Source: Candidatus Freyarchaeota archaeon
GTDB lineage: Archaea; Asgardarchaeota; Jordiarchaeia; Jordiarchaeales; Jordiarchaeaceae
Assembly (NCBI GenBank): GCA_030587365.1
Contig: JAUQZE010000004.1
Coordinates: 19,903-83,902 of the forward strand
Direction of reading: 5' to 3'
DNA length: 64,000 nt
Shown piece after piece: positions 9,779 through 19,084 of the stretch (its first letter is position 1; every line of letters begins with the position of its first letter). A program made the translations under genes and the position numbers. The notes under the pieces are model-generated. The model was not told where the DNA came from, made no database searches, and saw only the letters and a list, made by a program, of their open reading frames with translations.

Positions 9779-10246
9779 TTGTCGACTGATGATAAGGAGA
9801 AGTTTTCAATAGTCAATGCTATGAGCCGCGAAGTGGTAACCTGCCACATTTCCGACCCCCTTCCCAAAGTAGCGCAGCTGATGGTGGATAATTGGATTAG
9901 CTCGGTATTTGTAAGAGATGACAATGATAGGGTTGTTGGAATAATAACTGATGGCATTATTTTCCGACTGGTAGCTAAAGAGAAGGATCCAAGGCTTTAC
10001 AAAGCAGGAGACGTAATGGTCAGGGACATTATAACAGTGGGTCCCAACGCTTCGATCGATGAATTAAAAAGTCTATTTGATAAAACCAAGGTGAAGCGGG
10101 TCGGAGTGGTTAACAATAAAGGCAAAATCATAGGGGTTATCAGTAAAAGATGGGTCAACAGATTCAAGAAATACACAAGATACTACGAAATCGAGTTACA
10201 ACCAAAAGAATCAACGGAAAAACCAGTCAAAAAACAAATGACCTAA
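9779..10246 (+). CDS. CBS-domain pair protein
   Basis: A 155-residue protein made of two CBS motifs: residues about 12-70 (VVTCHISDPLPKVAQLM to VVGIITDGIIFR) and about 78-135 (MVRDIITVGPNASIDEL to GVISKRWVNRF). Such Bateman modules bind adenosyl ligands and act as small energy or redox sensors, or regulate partners. TTG start, with GGTGG 7 nt upstream. It is the first plus-strand gene of a block leading to the longin-like, FrhB-like and GTPase genes, so it may sense the ligand for that block. This last point is inference. Confidence 0.85.
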   Translation: MSTDDKEKFSIVNAMSREVVTCHISDPLPKVAQLMVDNWISSVFVRDDNDRVVGIITDGIIFRLVAKEKDPRLYKAGDVMVRDIITVGPNASIDELKSLFDKTKVKRVGVVNNKGKIIGVISKRWVNRFKKYTRYYEIELQPKESTEKPVKKQMT

Positions 10247-10352
10247 AATGATAATCAAGACCTCCCTTCTTGAAAATCGAGAAAGATGCTAAGCGGATAA
10301 TACAAAAAATGAATCCACTATTATTATTTTACTTGTCTCTGGTGCATTAAAA

Positions 10353-11402
10353 ATGTCTAAAAATCTGGATAGTAACGAAACCAATGGCCTCGGACTTGAA
10401 AAAAAGAAGGAAGAACAACATACCAATATGTTCGAGGGTTTGATAGGAATTTACCTATGTTACTTTCATGAGGCCAGAGGACACCTCGCATTGTTTACAT
10501 GCCCAGAGAACCTGAAGAATGATGTGGAAACACTTAGGGTAATTCAAAAACATCCTGTATGGTGGCTTGGCGCCGAAGATTTCAAAGAAGAAGGACTGAA
10601 TCGAGTAGATCTAGAATTTGGGGGAAAGGTGTACGCTGCCACAAAGTTCAAGGCTAAATCGGCTAGAGAAAAACAAAGAGCGGGCATGTCCCCAGAAACA
10701 GAAGAGGTCTTCGTTCTCATAGTTAGCGTACCTGTCGGTATAGCCAAACCATTAGGAGATATGCTACTCAGCGTTTTGCTCCAAAAAATCAAGAAGAGTG
10801 TGCAGGACAAACTCTATGTCCTCATAGAGAAAGACCTAGCCTGCTGCAAACCCATAAAAAACGATGAAGATCACAAAATTATCAAAGACGGGGAGGAAGT
10901 AGAAAACACTCTCTCAAAAATATGTGAAATTTCCACACCGATAGTATCCGCTGAATTAATGGATGCTCTACAGAGTGACGTGGAGAAACAGAGAAACCTA
11001 GTATACTTCCTTCTCAGCAGTATGTACGGCGTCACCGGTCCACAGGCAAGGGCTGTTCCCTTATCCGGAAAGAGCGCTATAGAGACGAGAGCAATTGAAC
11101 ACATCCCTGAAAGCCCCGTGGAACTGGTAGGTGTAGAATTTACCGACAGTAAGAAAAAACTGAAAATAACCGTCAAAAACAAATCCGAAAAAAGCCTAGA
11201 TAACATAAAAATATCCATCGCACACATCGAAGAATTTTTCGAAACATACTCCTGGGACACAATGGTTGAAATCTGGTTCCCCTACGAAGAACTAGTATTC
11301 CAGTACCCCCGAGTCGACAACGACGGCGAATACATCCTAAAAATCGAAGACAGAACCGAAAAACTACTAGTAAAAAGAATCTCAATAAAAGAAATGCAGT
11401 GA
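10353..11402 (+). CDS. Unknown protein: longin-like N-terminus plus shared beta-sandwich C-terminus
   Basis: A 349-residue soluble protein I do not recognise as a named family. Residues about 25-200 (GLIGIYLCYFHEARGHLALF onward) have the strand-helix pattern of longin or roadblock-type regulators of small GTPases, but this is a weak call. Residues about 258-349 closely match the C-terminal module of the FrhB-like protein at 13865-15367: FFETYSWDTMVEIWFPYEEL against LFETNAWETSIETWYPFEEL, then YPR and an EY.L.I.DR motif. The arrestin-like protein at 16370-17527 has a more distant copy. The shared module ties these genes into one system. GGTG precedes the ATG by about 8 nt. Confidence 0.6.
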   Translation: MSKNLDSNETNGLGLEKKKEEQHTNMFEGLIGIYLCYFHEARGHLALFTCPENLKNDVETLRVIQKHPVWWLGAEDFKEEGLNRVDLEFGGKVYAATKFKAKSAREKQRAGMSPETEEVFVLIVSVPVGIAKPLGDMLLSVLLQKIKKSVQDKLYVLIEKDLACCKPIKNDEDHKIIKDGEEVENTLSKICEISTPIVSAELMDALQSDVEKQRNLVYFLLSSMYGVTGPQARAVPLSGKSAIETRAIEHIPESPVELVGVEFTDSKKKLKITVKNKSEKSLDNIKISIAHIEEFFETYSWDTMVEIWFPYEELVFQYPRVDNDGEYILKIEDRTEKLLVKRISIKEMQ

Positions 11403-11523
11403 AAACCAAATAATCAAAAAACCAAAAACACAATATCCTCTCAAAACTTTGAAAGATCCTTCAAATGATTATAACAAAAAATTAAATTAACTGTAATGCA
11501 TCACTAATTTTAGAGAGAACAGA

Positions 11524-13554
11524 GTGATCGGCTTGAAAACTTCGCTCATAAAAATCGCTTTACTAATAGTTCTAATAACCATAGCAGTCCCCCTCCTATT
11601 TCTCCCTACCCCTAATTCTTGGGTGCCAATGTTCATTTCACAGAACCAACAAGCAATACAAATACAAAACATCCCCACACCAATAATTCTGAAAACAAAC
11701 ACCACACAATACGTAATAATAACAACGCCAGACTGGGCAAACAACACCAATCTAACACAATTCGCAGAATGGAAAACACAAAAAGGAATACCCACAACCA
11801 TATTCAACACAACCTACATCTACGACAACTACCCCGGAAATGACAACCAAACAAAAATACGTAACTTTCTGAAAGACGCGTATGACAAATGGAATATTCA
11901 TTGGGTTCTATTGGCGGGAGACACAAGTGAAATCCCCATAAGATATTTTTGGATAGAAGCTGATCCATTGGATCCCATAGCTCCCAGCGATTATTATTAT
12001 GCGGCTTTGAATGGGAGCTTTGATAATAATGGAAATGGGAAATATGGAGAGTTTGGAGAAATAGATTGGATTCCTGAACTATACGTTGGAAGATTGCCCG
12101 CCTCAAACCCGACCGAACTTGGAGACATGATAAACAAGACACTCACCTACGAAAGAGATATAGAAAATATAATAGGGAACTGGATGCAAAGAGCAGTTTT
12201 CGCAGGAGGCGAAATACTCCAAGGTAGTGATGTTCAGGGGTGGAGAATCAAAAATTATATCAGTGATTATGTTATCCCTCCAGAACTAAATATGACTTTT
12301 ACTAAACTATTTTGGGACAATGTTAGAAATTATAATAATCTAACTCTGGCTAACTTTACTAATGCCATAAATTATGGGAGTGCAATAGTTAATTTGTGCT
12401 CTCACGGTTCCCCAACATCAGTTTCAACATATCTAGGCGGCGTTAGTTATTATACTTCTACGGATGCTGCGAGTTCTAGTAATGATTATGAATTGCCTAT
12501 AGTTTTTGCTTCAGCTTGTTCAACAGCACATCTGGATTATGCGGTAGATAGTATAGGAGAAGCCATGTTAAAAAATCCAATTGGCGGTGCGATATCGTAT
12601 ATTGGGGCTACTAGAACAAGCTTTGGCGGGGATAACATTAATGACATGTCTGATTCCCTTTTAGACGCCTTGTTCTTTGAAACACTTCTCAAAACTAGCG
12701 ATGGTTTATTTTCTCAGCGCCCAGGGTATGCATTATATCAGAGTAAATATCAATACTATCAAGATGTTGGTTTACTAAATCTGGCTCAAAACCCTGAGTA
12801 TCGACAAGAATTCTTAGAATACATTCTCCTAGGAGACCCAGAACTTCCAATCTGGACTAGTACACCGAAAAATATGAGTATTATTTTACCCGAATCCACA
12901 ATTCCTGGAAAGTTGATGCAGATCAGCGTTCAGAGTGATGAAGGAGTTCCAGTGGATAATGCCTTAGTTTGCATCCAGGGAACGAATTACTACCACACTT
13001 ATCTCACCGACTCGGCGGGCAGGATAAGAATCCCCGCACCCCAGACCGGAAATTATAGTATCATAGTGACCAAGCCCAACTTTCTGTACAATACAACCGT
13101 TCTAGCGGTGGGCCCGACAACAGACCAACCCACAACCTTTGTTATAGATGCCCCCAGTAAAATTAACCCCGGAGACCAGTTTACAGTCAAGGTAACTTGC
13201 AGCGACCCTCAGGGGGTAATTAGATTAGAACTCGTCGTGACTGATTTTCATAAAGTAATCGTCGACTCGGTGCCAATGCTTAATAACACTTACAGCTTCG
13301 ATATAGGTTCCTCCTATTTCGACAATCACAGCATGGTATTTTATGCCAGAGCAACAGATTCGCAGGGCTATCAAACCTTCTCAGACGCCCAAAGCGTAAT
13401 CGTTCAAACACCAGCCGTAACCCCCATAATCCTGGCGGTGACAATGATCCCTACAGAGAACTCCCTCTTTTCTCCGAGAACTATGCTTTTATTAATTCCT
13501 TTCCTCATCTGCGCGGCGGTGGCTGTTTTCGCTTGGCCGTCCAAAGAAGAGTAG
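11524..13554 (+). CDS. Surface-anchored C25 (gingipain-type) cysteine peptidase
   Basis: A 676-residue exported protein. It has a hydrophobic N-terminal signal segment (IKIALLIVLITIAVPLLF), a caspase-like C25 domain with the catalytic His in NLCSHGSP and the catalytic Cys in VFASACSTAH, then a carboxypeptidase-regulatory-like segment (DNALVCIQGTNYYHTYLTDS), an Ig-like beta-sandwich and a C-terminal membrane anchor (LLLIPFLICAAVAVFAW) ending with a charged tail. Such enzymes cut after Arg or Lys outside the cell. Asn-Xaa-Thr/Ser sequons are frequent, as in glycosylated archaeal surface proteins. Substrate unknown. It sits between two genes of the putative signalling block, possibly by chance. 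Confidence 0.85.
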   Translation: MIGLKTSLIKIALLIVLITIAVPLLFLPTPNSWVPMFISQNQQAIQIQNIPTPIILKTNTTQYVIITTPDWANNTNLTQFAEWKTQKGIPTTIFNTTYIYDNYPGNDNQTKIRNFLKDAYDKWNIHWVLLAGDTSEIPIRYFWIEADPLDPIAPSDYYYAALNGSFDNNGNGKYGEFGEIDWIPELYVGRLPASNPTELGDMINKTLTYERDIENIIGNWMQRAVFAGGEILQGSDVQGWRIKNYISDYVIPPELNMTFTKLFWDNVRNYNNLTLANFTNAINYGSAIVNLCSHGSPTSVSTYLGGVSYYTSTDAASSSNDYELPIVFASACSTAHLDYAVDSIGEAMLKNPIGGAISYIGATRTSFGGDNINDMSDSLLDALFFETLLKTSDGLFSQRPGYALYQSKYQYYQDVGLLNLAQNPEYRQEFLEYILLGDPELPIWTSTPKNMSIILPESTIPGKLMQISVQSDEGVPVDNALVCIQGTNYYHTYLTDSAGRIRIPAPQTGNYSIIVTKPNFLYNTTVLAVGPTTDQPTTFVIDAPSKINPGDQFTVKVTCSDPQGVIRLELVVTDFHKVIVDSVPMLNNTYSFDIGSSYFDNHSMVFYARATDSQGYQTFSDAQSVIVQTPAVTPIILAVTMIPTENSLFSPRTMLLLIPFLICAAVAVFAWPSKEE

Positions 13555-13727
13555 CTTCTAACATTCATCTAAAAAGGAAAAATTACCCCGAATTTAGACG
13601 ATTTCCGTCGTATACAAACCACTTTTTTCAACTTTTTGCATAATCGAAAAGGTATTAAGTACGAAAAAAATAAGTGGTACTGAAGTTAACAGGGTTTTAC
13701 AGCGTAAATCGGGGTCTTCTAAAAAAT

Positions 13728-13787
13728 TTATATACTTGATAATAATAATTTCCATCTTATATTTGAGAATTAGTTTAAATATAATCA
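13728..13787 (+). promoter_or_regulatory. Probable promoter region with two TATA-like boxes
   Basis: The 310-nt gap between the C25 peptidase and the FrhB-like gene contains TTTATATACTT near 13728 and TTTAAATATAATC near 13775. The second lies about 80 nt before the ATG at 13865, which fits a short leader. Nothing else recognisable is seen in this gap. Confidence 0.5.
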
Positions 13788-13864
13788 TGCCTCGATGGAT
13801 TATTGTTAGGCGAATAAATCTGCGCTCGAAAAACCGTAGAAAACGAGTTGAAGGAGAGACAAAA

Positions 13865-15367
13865 ATGTTAAACGAGGAGGAAAAAGGCTACGTAAGTTAT
13901 ACATTTCCTGAAAGGCTTTTAAAAGTAAAAAAGCTTGAAAACTTCGGGCGTTTAAACCAGGAAGTAGTTAGAAGCGGAGTTTGTACTGCTTGTTGCACTT
14001 GCGTTTCAATCTGTCCCGAAAAAGCCCTTGTAATGGAGGATGAGATGCCGAAGCTAGTCGGGAAATGTACCGCATGTGGAATATGTTATCGCGCGTGTCC
14101 AAGAACTATAACCTCGATAAAATCCTTGATTGGAGACTATGTTGCGGCTTTTATTGGTAAGTCTGCATTAGATAAAGTTAAGGGTCAAGACGGTGGAGTT
14201 GTAACTTCTCTTTTACTGTATGCTATGGATAATGGCTTAATAGATGCAGCAATAGTGACGCAAAAAAGTGAGAAGGAACCGTGGAAGCCTGTCGCGAAGA
14301 TAGTTACTAGCTCTGAGGAGCTTCTGAAATCTTCGGGCAGTGTGTACTCTCACAGTCAAACCGTTGAAGCCCTAGTGGAGGCGATAGATAAGGGGTATCG
14401 TTCCATAGCTTTTGTTGGTACTCCCTGCAATATAGAAGCTGTCGCCAAGATGCAGACACAACCCTTTGGTATACTCCACTTATTTATGAAGGCGAAGATA
14501 CTCAAAGTCGGATTGTTTTGTATGGACTCCTTCTCTCATGAGGGGCTTAAAGAATTCTTTGAGGAAGAACAAGGAATACCTCTAAGCTCTATCCGTAAAA
14601 TGGGTATCGCAGCTGGAAAATTTAATATAATCTATGATAATGATAAGACCAATTCTTGGCCTGTCAAAGAACTGGACAGGTATCGTTCAACTAGTTGTCA
14701 CTACTGTAGGGATCTTACCTCAGAACAGGCGGACATATCCGTTGGTAGCGTAGGTTCTCCTGAGGGATACTCAACAATACTAGTTCGGACGGGTGTAGCT
14801 AATGAACTTCTGGAGGATGCTATGGAAAACGGCTACTTGACTTTACAACCTTTAGACCGGGAAGGTCTTCAAAAAGTTTTGAACCTTGCAAGGTTAAAGA
14901 AGGTGCAAATGTATACAGAGAAACGGCGTCACACATACGTTCTGAAGTATGTTCCAACAACTGCGGGGATTCCAGAACCTGCGGAGCGGAAAGGAGCCAT
15001 ACCTTTAGCTGAAGAGAAGACTAAAGCAAAGGAAGGCGTAATTGAACGCGCTCTTCAAAAGCAGCTAAAGGTTTCAGAGGCTCAGTTCGTCGATGGCAAT
15101 ACAATGCTTCAATTAACTTTATCAAATAATTCGGGGAAACCCATAAACGATGTGAAAGTGAGGATTGCCAACTTGGAAGATTTATTCGAGACTAACGCTT
15201 GGGAAACGAGTATTGAAACATGGTATCCCTTTGAAGAGCTTGAATTCGCCTATCCTAGGGCTAAGGATGATAAAGAATACCTGTTAACTATTTCCGACAG
15301 GCAGGGCACTATTCTATCGCAAAAGTTTAGTGTTAAGGAAATTGAGGGCAAAAAATCGGAGGAATAA
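13865..15367 (+). CDS. F420-dehydrogenase beta-subunit (FrhB/FpoF)-like ferredoxin flavoprotein with C-terminal beta-sandwich module
   Basis: Coenzyme F420 hydrogenase or dehydrogenase beta-subunit family, which passes electrons between F420H2, FAD and Fe-S clusters. Two 4Fe-4S motifs lie at the N-terminus (CTACCTCVSICP and CTACGICYRACP), followed by the FrhB core (GQDGGVVTSLLLYAMDNGLID, FVGTPCNIEAVAKMQ, ADISVGSVGSPEGYSTILVRT). A novel about 95-residue C-terminal module (LFETNAWETSIETWYPFEEL) is shared with the protein at 10353. I place the start at the ATG at 13865, which follows AAGGAGAG; a longer frame upstream has no such site. 46 nt upstream of the GTPase gene, so probably one operon with it. 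The fusion suggests redox input into a signalling assembly. Confidence 0.8.
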   Translation: MLNEEEKGYVSYTFPERLLKVKKLENFGRLNQEVVRSGVCTACCTCVSICPEKALVMEDEMPKLVGKCTACGICYRACPRTITSIKSLIGDYVAAFIGKSALDKVKGQDGGVVTSLLLYAMDNGLIDAAIVTQKSEKEPWKPVAKIVTSSEELLKSSGSVYSHSQTVEALVEAIDKGYRSIAFVGTPCNIEAVAKMQTQPFGILHLFMKAKILKVGLFCMDSFSHEGLKEFFEEEQGIPLSSIRKMGIAAGKFNIIYDNDKTNSWPVKELDRYRSTSCHYCRDLTSEQADISVGSVGSPEGYSTILVRTGVANELLEDAMENGYLTLQPLDREGLQKVLNLARLKKVQMYTEKRRHTYVLKYVPTTAGIPEPAERKGAIPLAEEKTKAKEGVIERALQKQLKVSEAQFVDGNTMLQLTLSNNSGKPINDVKVRIANLEDLFETNAWETSIETWYPFEELEFAYPRAKDDKEYLLTISDRQGTILSQKFSVKEIEGKKSEE

Positions 15368-15413
15368 ACGTTAAATATGAATTTGATTCTAGTTTTGTGA
15401 GGAGGTAAAGACT

Positions 15414-16328
15414 ATGAAAATTTCGCTGGTAGGCTTGAGTGGTAGTGGAAAAACATCTGTATACCTGACTACATTCGCGGGCAAGAAACCGGAACAAACC
15501 AAGGGTGCGGCTCCGACTATCATGTATGAGATAAGGAGACATCCTTTCCTTGGCTTGGAGGTTTCGATATTTGATTTTGGAGGTCAGGAACAGTACCGGG
15601 AATCCTATATGAGTGATCCCAAGGTATTTTCTGGAACAGATGTACTAATTCCCGTTATAGATCTTCACGAGCCTGAAAAATTCGAGGAGGCAAAAAAGTA
15701 CTTCACCGACGTAATGAATCTGTTTAAGAAGCATAATATTAAACCTGCAGTGCACATTTTCTTCCACAAATATGATCTGGAAGACTACGTGAAGGAACTT
15801 CTGGATACTAATTTGGAGAAGGCTAAGGGTGCATTCTTGGATCTGTTCTCTAAATGGAATCCTGTTTATCATGTTACCTCCATTTATGAGCAGGAAAGAC
15901 TCGCCGAAATATTTCGAGACATATTAGTCGCGAGTTACAAGTCTCTTGAAAAACATGTTGAGACTGCTCAGAAACAGCTGAGTGAAATTCCTGCCAGAAT
16001 TATTATTAGCGACACCGCTGGTAACGTGATTGTGCACAACGTTCAGGGAGTTAGCACAGGATTACAGCTGAGAGGCGACTTGAGAGATTTCATAAGTGCG
16101 TGTAACAATTTGAGGGAAAACCTCTTTATGTCCGAATCCGCGGAATTTACTGGACGGGGACTAGAAGGAGACAAAGAGATTACCTTACACGTATTCAAAT
16201 TCATAATAGCAGTATTGATAATGAAAACCCAAGAGCTAGACAAGAGCGCGCAGGAAAAAATAGAATCACTGCTCTCTGACATGTCAATGTTTGCCGACCT
16301 TGTAGTTAGAGCCCATGCCGAGAGTTAA
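15414..16328 (+). CDS. Rag/Gtr-like small GTPase with C-terminal roadblock-like domain
   Basis: A 304-residue protein. The G domain occupies about residues 1-175: P-loop GLSGSGKT (7-14), switch II DFGGQEQYRESY, G4 motif HKYD (HKxD as in Rag/Gtr GTPases rather than NKxD), and G5 TSIYE. Residues about 180-304 (ARIIISDTAGNVIVHNVQG to MFADLVVRA) have a roadblock/longin-like pattern, the same domain order as eukaryotic Rag and Gtr proteins. It should bind and hydrolyse GTP as a cytosolic switch. GAGGAGG precedes the ATG by 8 nt. It lies between the FrhB-like and arrestin-like genes with short gaps, suggesting a common transcript. Confidence 0.85.
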   Translation: MKISLVGLSGSGKTSVYLTTFAGKKPEQTKGAAPTIMYEIRRHPFLGLEVSIFDFGGQEQYRESYMSDPKVFSGTDVLIPVIDLHEPEKFEEAKKYFTDVMNLFKKHNIKPAVHIFFHKYDLEDYVKELLDTNLEKAKGAFLDLFSKWNPVYHVTSIYEQERLAEIFRDILVASYKSLEKHVETAQKQLSEIPARIIISDTAGNVIVHNVQGVSTGLQLRGDLRDFISACNNLRENLFMSESAEFTGRGLEGDKEITLHVFKFIIAVLIMKTQELDKSAQEKIESLLSDMSMFADLVVRAHAES

Positions 16329-16369
16329 TAAAAAATTAATTAATAATCCAATACTTTAAGGTAGTTACA

Positions 16370-17527
16370 ATGTCAATAGAGTTGCGTGCAAAGGATGCAG
16401 CAGCGGCGGGTTCTTCCGTAAGAACCTTAACAAAGTTTGACCTTGCCAATGATACAAAGGTTTGGTGGGGCGGGGTAACGCTCCTCACTAACTTACCTTG
16501 TGGAAACGAACTCCCCTTATCCACAGGTGAAATATTCTGTGAGGGATCTCTTGAAAATGGAACATACATTCGAGAACGTGAGCTCTCCGTGAGCAGAAGA
16601 GCGGTCCCCACCCTAATACGAAAAAACATACACTACCTTATCAGAGCAACAGTCTCGGTGGGAAAACCAGATAAACACGGTGAAGAATTTAAAATCTCCT
16701 CAGAAAGACCTATTAAGATAAGATTGGAACAGAACTTTGAACCTAATCCTGTTTCTCTCACCATTAAGGGAATGAGCTTCAGCGTAGAAAAGGATACAGT
16801 TCAACCTGGTGAGATAATTAAACTGAATTACAAAACTGAAGGGTTAAAACTATTAACAGTAAATCTGGTTAATGACTCAAACATTAATTGTTCTTGTCCA
16901 AAATATGCAAAGGTTTGCGTTCACATTAAAAAGAACCCTCCAGAGATTTTAACCACTGTTGAGGAAAAGAACCCCACACAGGGTTACCTATCTATCAGGA
17001 TACCTCAGTACGCCGAGCACAGCTACAACTATTTCTGGGAGCCCACCGAAAGAACCCAATGGTCCCAGACGCTCGGAGTTTATTCCTACTGGTATCTTGA
17101 CATCATATGTACGAAGGTTACCGGTGAAAGTATTAAATTCCAGATACCAATTAACATTGTATTACCCCCCCTAGGAGAGGAGGGGTTGTTTGAAGAATCA
17201 AAAGCACGAAGTATTCTAAAAGGGAATGTACTGCCGCAATCATTAGAAGTTTCAGTGAAACAAAAAGAAAAAGATCAATTAAGCATGCTTATAACAAATA
17301 ACACAAAACAGAAACTCAAGGGTGTTACCATAAAAGTTGTTGGGATAAAAGAGGAGCTATTCGAAATAGCACCTCACATGCTGGGAATCAAAGAATTGCC
17401 CATTGGAAAAGAGGTAGAATTAAACTATGAATTTCATGAAAAAAATGTTCAAAGTTTCCAATTGTCTTTCGAAGATAACGAAGGAAATACTGTAAATAAG
17501 AGAATCAAGATGGCCCGTTCTACCTAA
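16370..17527 (+). CDS. Arrestin-like beta-sandwich protein
   Basis: A 385-residue, almost all-beta soluble protein. The first about 265 residues read like paired arrestin N/C domains (for example FCEGSLENGTYIRERELSV and VEKDTVQPGEIIKLNYKTEG). The last about 95 residues (LEVSVKQKEKDQLSMLITNN onward) are a diverged copy of the module found at the C-termini of the proteins at 10353 and 13865. Arrestin-fold proteins are adaptors in eukaryotic membrane trafficking, and archaeal homologues sit next to small GTPases. It follows the Rag-like GTPase by 41 nt. Fold assignment is by pattern only. Confidence 0.6.
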   Translation: MSIELRAKDAAAAGSSVRTLTKFDLANDTKVWWGGVTLLTNLPCGNELPLSTGEIFCEGSLENGTYIRERELSVSRRAVPTLIRKNIHYLIRATVSVGKPDKHGEEFKISSERPIKIRLEQNFEPNPVSLTIKGMSFSVEKDTVQPGEIIKLNYKTEGLKLLTVNLVNDSNINCSCPKYAKVCVHIKKNPPEILTTVEEKNPTQGYLSIRIPQYAEHSYNYFWEPTERTQWSQTLGVYSYWYLDIICTKVTGESIKFQIPINIVLPPLGEEGLFEESKARSILKGNVLPQSLEVSVKQKEKDQLSMLITNNTKQKLKGVTIKVVGIKEELFEIAPHMLGIKELPIGKEVELNYEFHEKNVQSFQLSFEDNEGNTVNKRIKMARST

Positions 17528-17747
17528 ATCCAAAAATCTAACTAATTCAACAATAGATTAGATTACTTCTCTTATCTCCTCGATAGTTTATATAAAAAAT
17601 TTTTTATAAGTATACTGCTAATTATACTAGTGAATTCATTAAACTATAATGCCTTGCATCCTAAGAAAATGCCTTTAATAAAATAATGATATCAATATTT
17701 ACCATTTTCATAATCTTTAGACATAAAATATCCGAGGGAGTGACAAT

Positions 17748-19019
17748 TTGGAGATAAAGGAAACTAGGATACCGTTTATAGACTTTTCTTTAGGTGAACT
17801 TTCCGAGGGGCAGGTACTGCTTTTTACCGCGGACTCTTCCACACTAAACGACGCACTGCTGCTTAGCATGCTAGTTACCTTTAACCTGATAGACCAGGGA
17901 ATGGCCTGTGTTGCAATTCAAACAGACGAACCCTACTTTTTAGCCTCAAAAAAATTTAAACACGTTTTTCTGCCTGACAAGTTCCCTCTTTTAATAAAAG
18001 CAATGGATGAAGGACGTTTCACCTATCTAGACCTTACATCTGATAAAAGTCAATCCGATAAAACCACTGAAGATTTAAGCGGTGTTAAACTGGTTAGAAA
18101 CGATATAGATAGAATATTGTATGAAGCTAGCCAGGCAATAGACAGAACAAAGAGGAAGTTTCCTGATACTAAAATTATTTTCTTGTATCATAATATAAGC
18201 TCTACTATAGTTGATTTCGATTCAAAGGCTGTTTTAAAGATGTTAAAAAAACTGATTGCGAATATAAAGCAGGATGGTAACATCTTCATCGGGGTGATGA
18301 ATAGAGATATTCACGAACCAGAAATAACAAATACTCTAAAACACTTTTCGAACTATGCCGTGGAGTTTGGATTAGAATTAAAGGATAATTCTCCGCGCCC
18401 TTATTTTCAAGTCTCCAAAACACCGATGGTTGGATTTGTTAAAAGAATTCTACACAAAAAACTTGCATATCACATTTCTGGCAACAAGTTTGAAACCTTT
18501 TCACCCATCTCTTTCTACCTAGATGAATTAGAAAACGGACAGGTTTTTTATCAGAAGGGAGAGGTTTCAATATTAGGAACCAAAAACCTTGTACTTCCTA
18601 TCTACTTTCTAGTGAACCTTCTAAAAAGTTTAGAAAGAAATCTTGGTTATGAGACATATAGAAAAGTTGTTTTAGAACTCGGTGCAGATTCCGGAACCAA
18701 AAACGTTAGAGCTGTTGAATCGGAATTCAAATTAAAAGAGGATCGCCTTTTACTTTCAACCATTAGCTACGTTGGTGCTAGAGGCTATGGTAAATTATTA
18801 GGCATTGAGGGAACTCTTGAATCTGGTAAGATAAAAATCAGAATTCGTTCCTCTTTAGCTGAATTTTGGGGCAAATCGAACCAGCCGGTGGATGTTTTAT
18901 ATGAGGGAGGTTTCCTAGGAGTGGTCAAAGAAATTACGGGAAGAAAATGGATTTGTAAAGAAACAAAGTGCATGGTTATGGGCGATGATTACTGCGAGTT
19001 TGAATTGACTCGGATGTAA
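17748..19019 (+). CDS. V4R-domain protein 1 with degenerate KaiC/RecA-like N-terminus
   Basis: A 423-residue protein and the first of four tandem paralogues. The N-terminal about 240 residues follow a RecA/KaiC-like pattern (VLLFTADSSTLNDALLLSMLV; strand IIFLYHNISSTIVDF) but have no Walker A GxxGxGKT, so ATP hydrolysis is unlikely. The C-terminal about 160 residues are a 4-vinyl-reductase (V4R) small-molecule-binding domain, with the ending ETKCMVMGDDYCEFE typical of the family. V4R domains bind hydrophobic ligands in regulators and chlorophyll enzymes and may bind zinc through their cysteines. TTG start after GGGAGTG. A TATA-like TTTATATAAAAA lies about 150 nt upstream. Confidence 0.75.
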   Translation: MEIKETRIPFIDFSLGELSEGQVLLFTADSSTLNDALLLSMLVTFNLIDQGMACVAIQTDEPYFLASKKFKHVFLPDKFPLLIKAMDEGRFTYLDLTSDKSQSDKTTEDLSGVKLVRNDIDRILYEASQAIDRTKRKFPDTKIIFLYHNISSTIVDFDSKAVLKMLKKLIANIKQDGNIFIGVMNRDIHEPEITNTLKHFSNYAVEFGLELKDNSPRPYFQVSKTPMVGFVKRILHKKLAYHISGNKFETFSPISFYLDELENGQVFYQKGEVSILGTKNLVLPIYFLVNLLKSLERNLGYETYRKVVLELGADSGTKNVRAVESEFKLKEDRLLLSTISYVGARGYGKLLGIEGTLESGKIKIRIRSSLAEFWGKSNQPVDVLYEGGFLGVVKEITGRKWICKETKCMVMGDDYCEFELTRM

Positions 19020-19084
19020 TTCTAAACAAACATTAATTTTTAAATCAACTTTCAATTGTTTTTTATTAGCTCTTCCAAGGAGAT

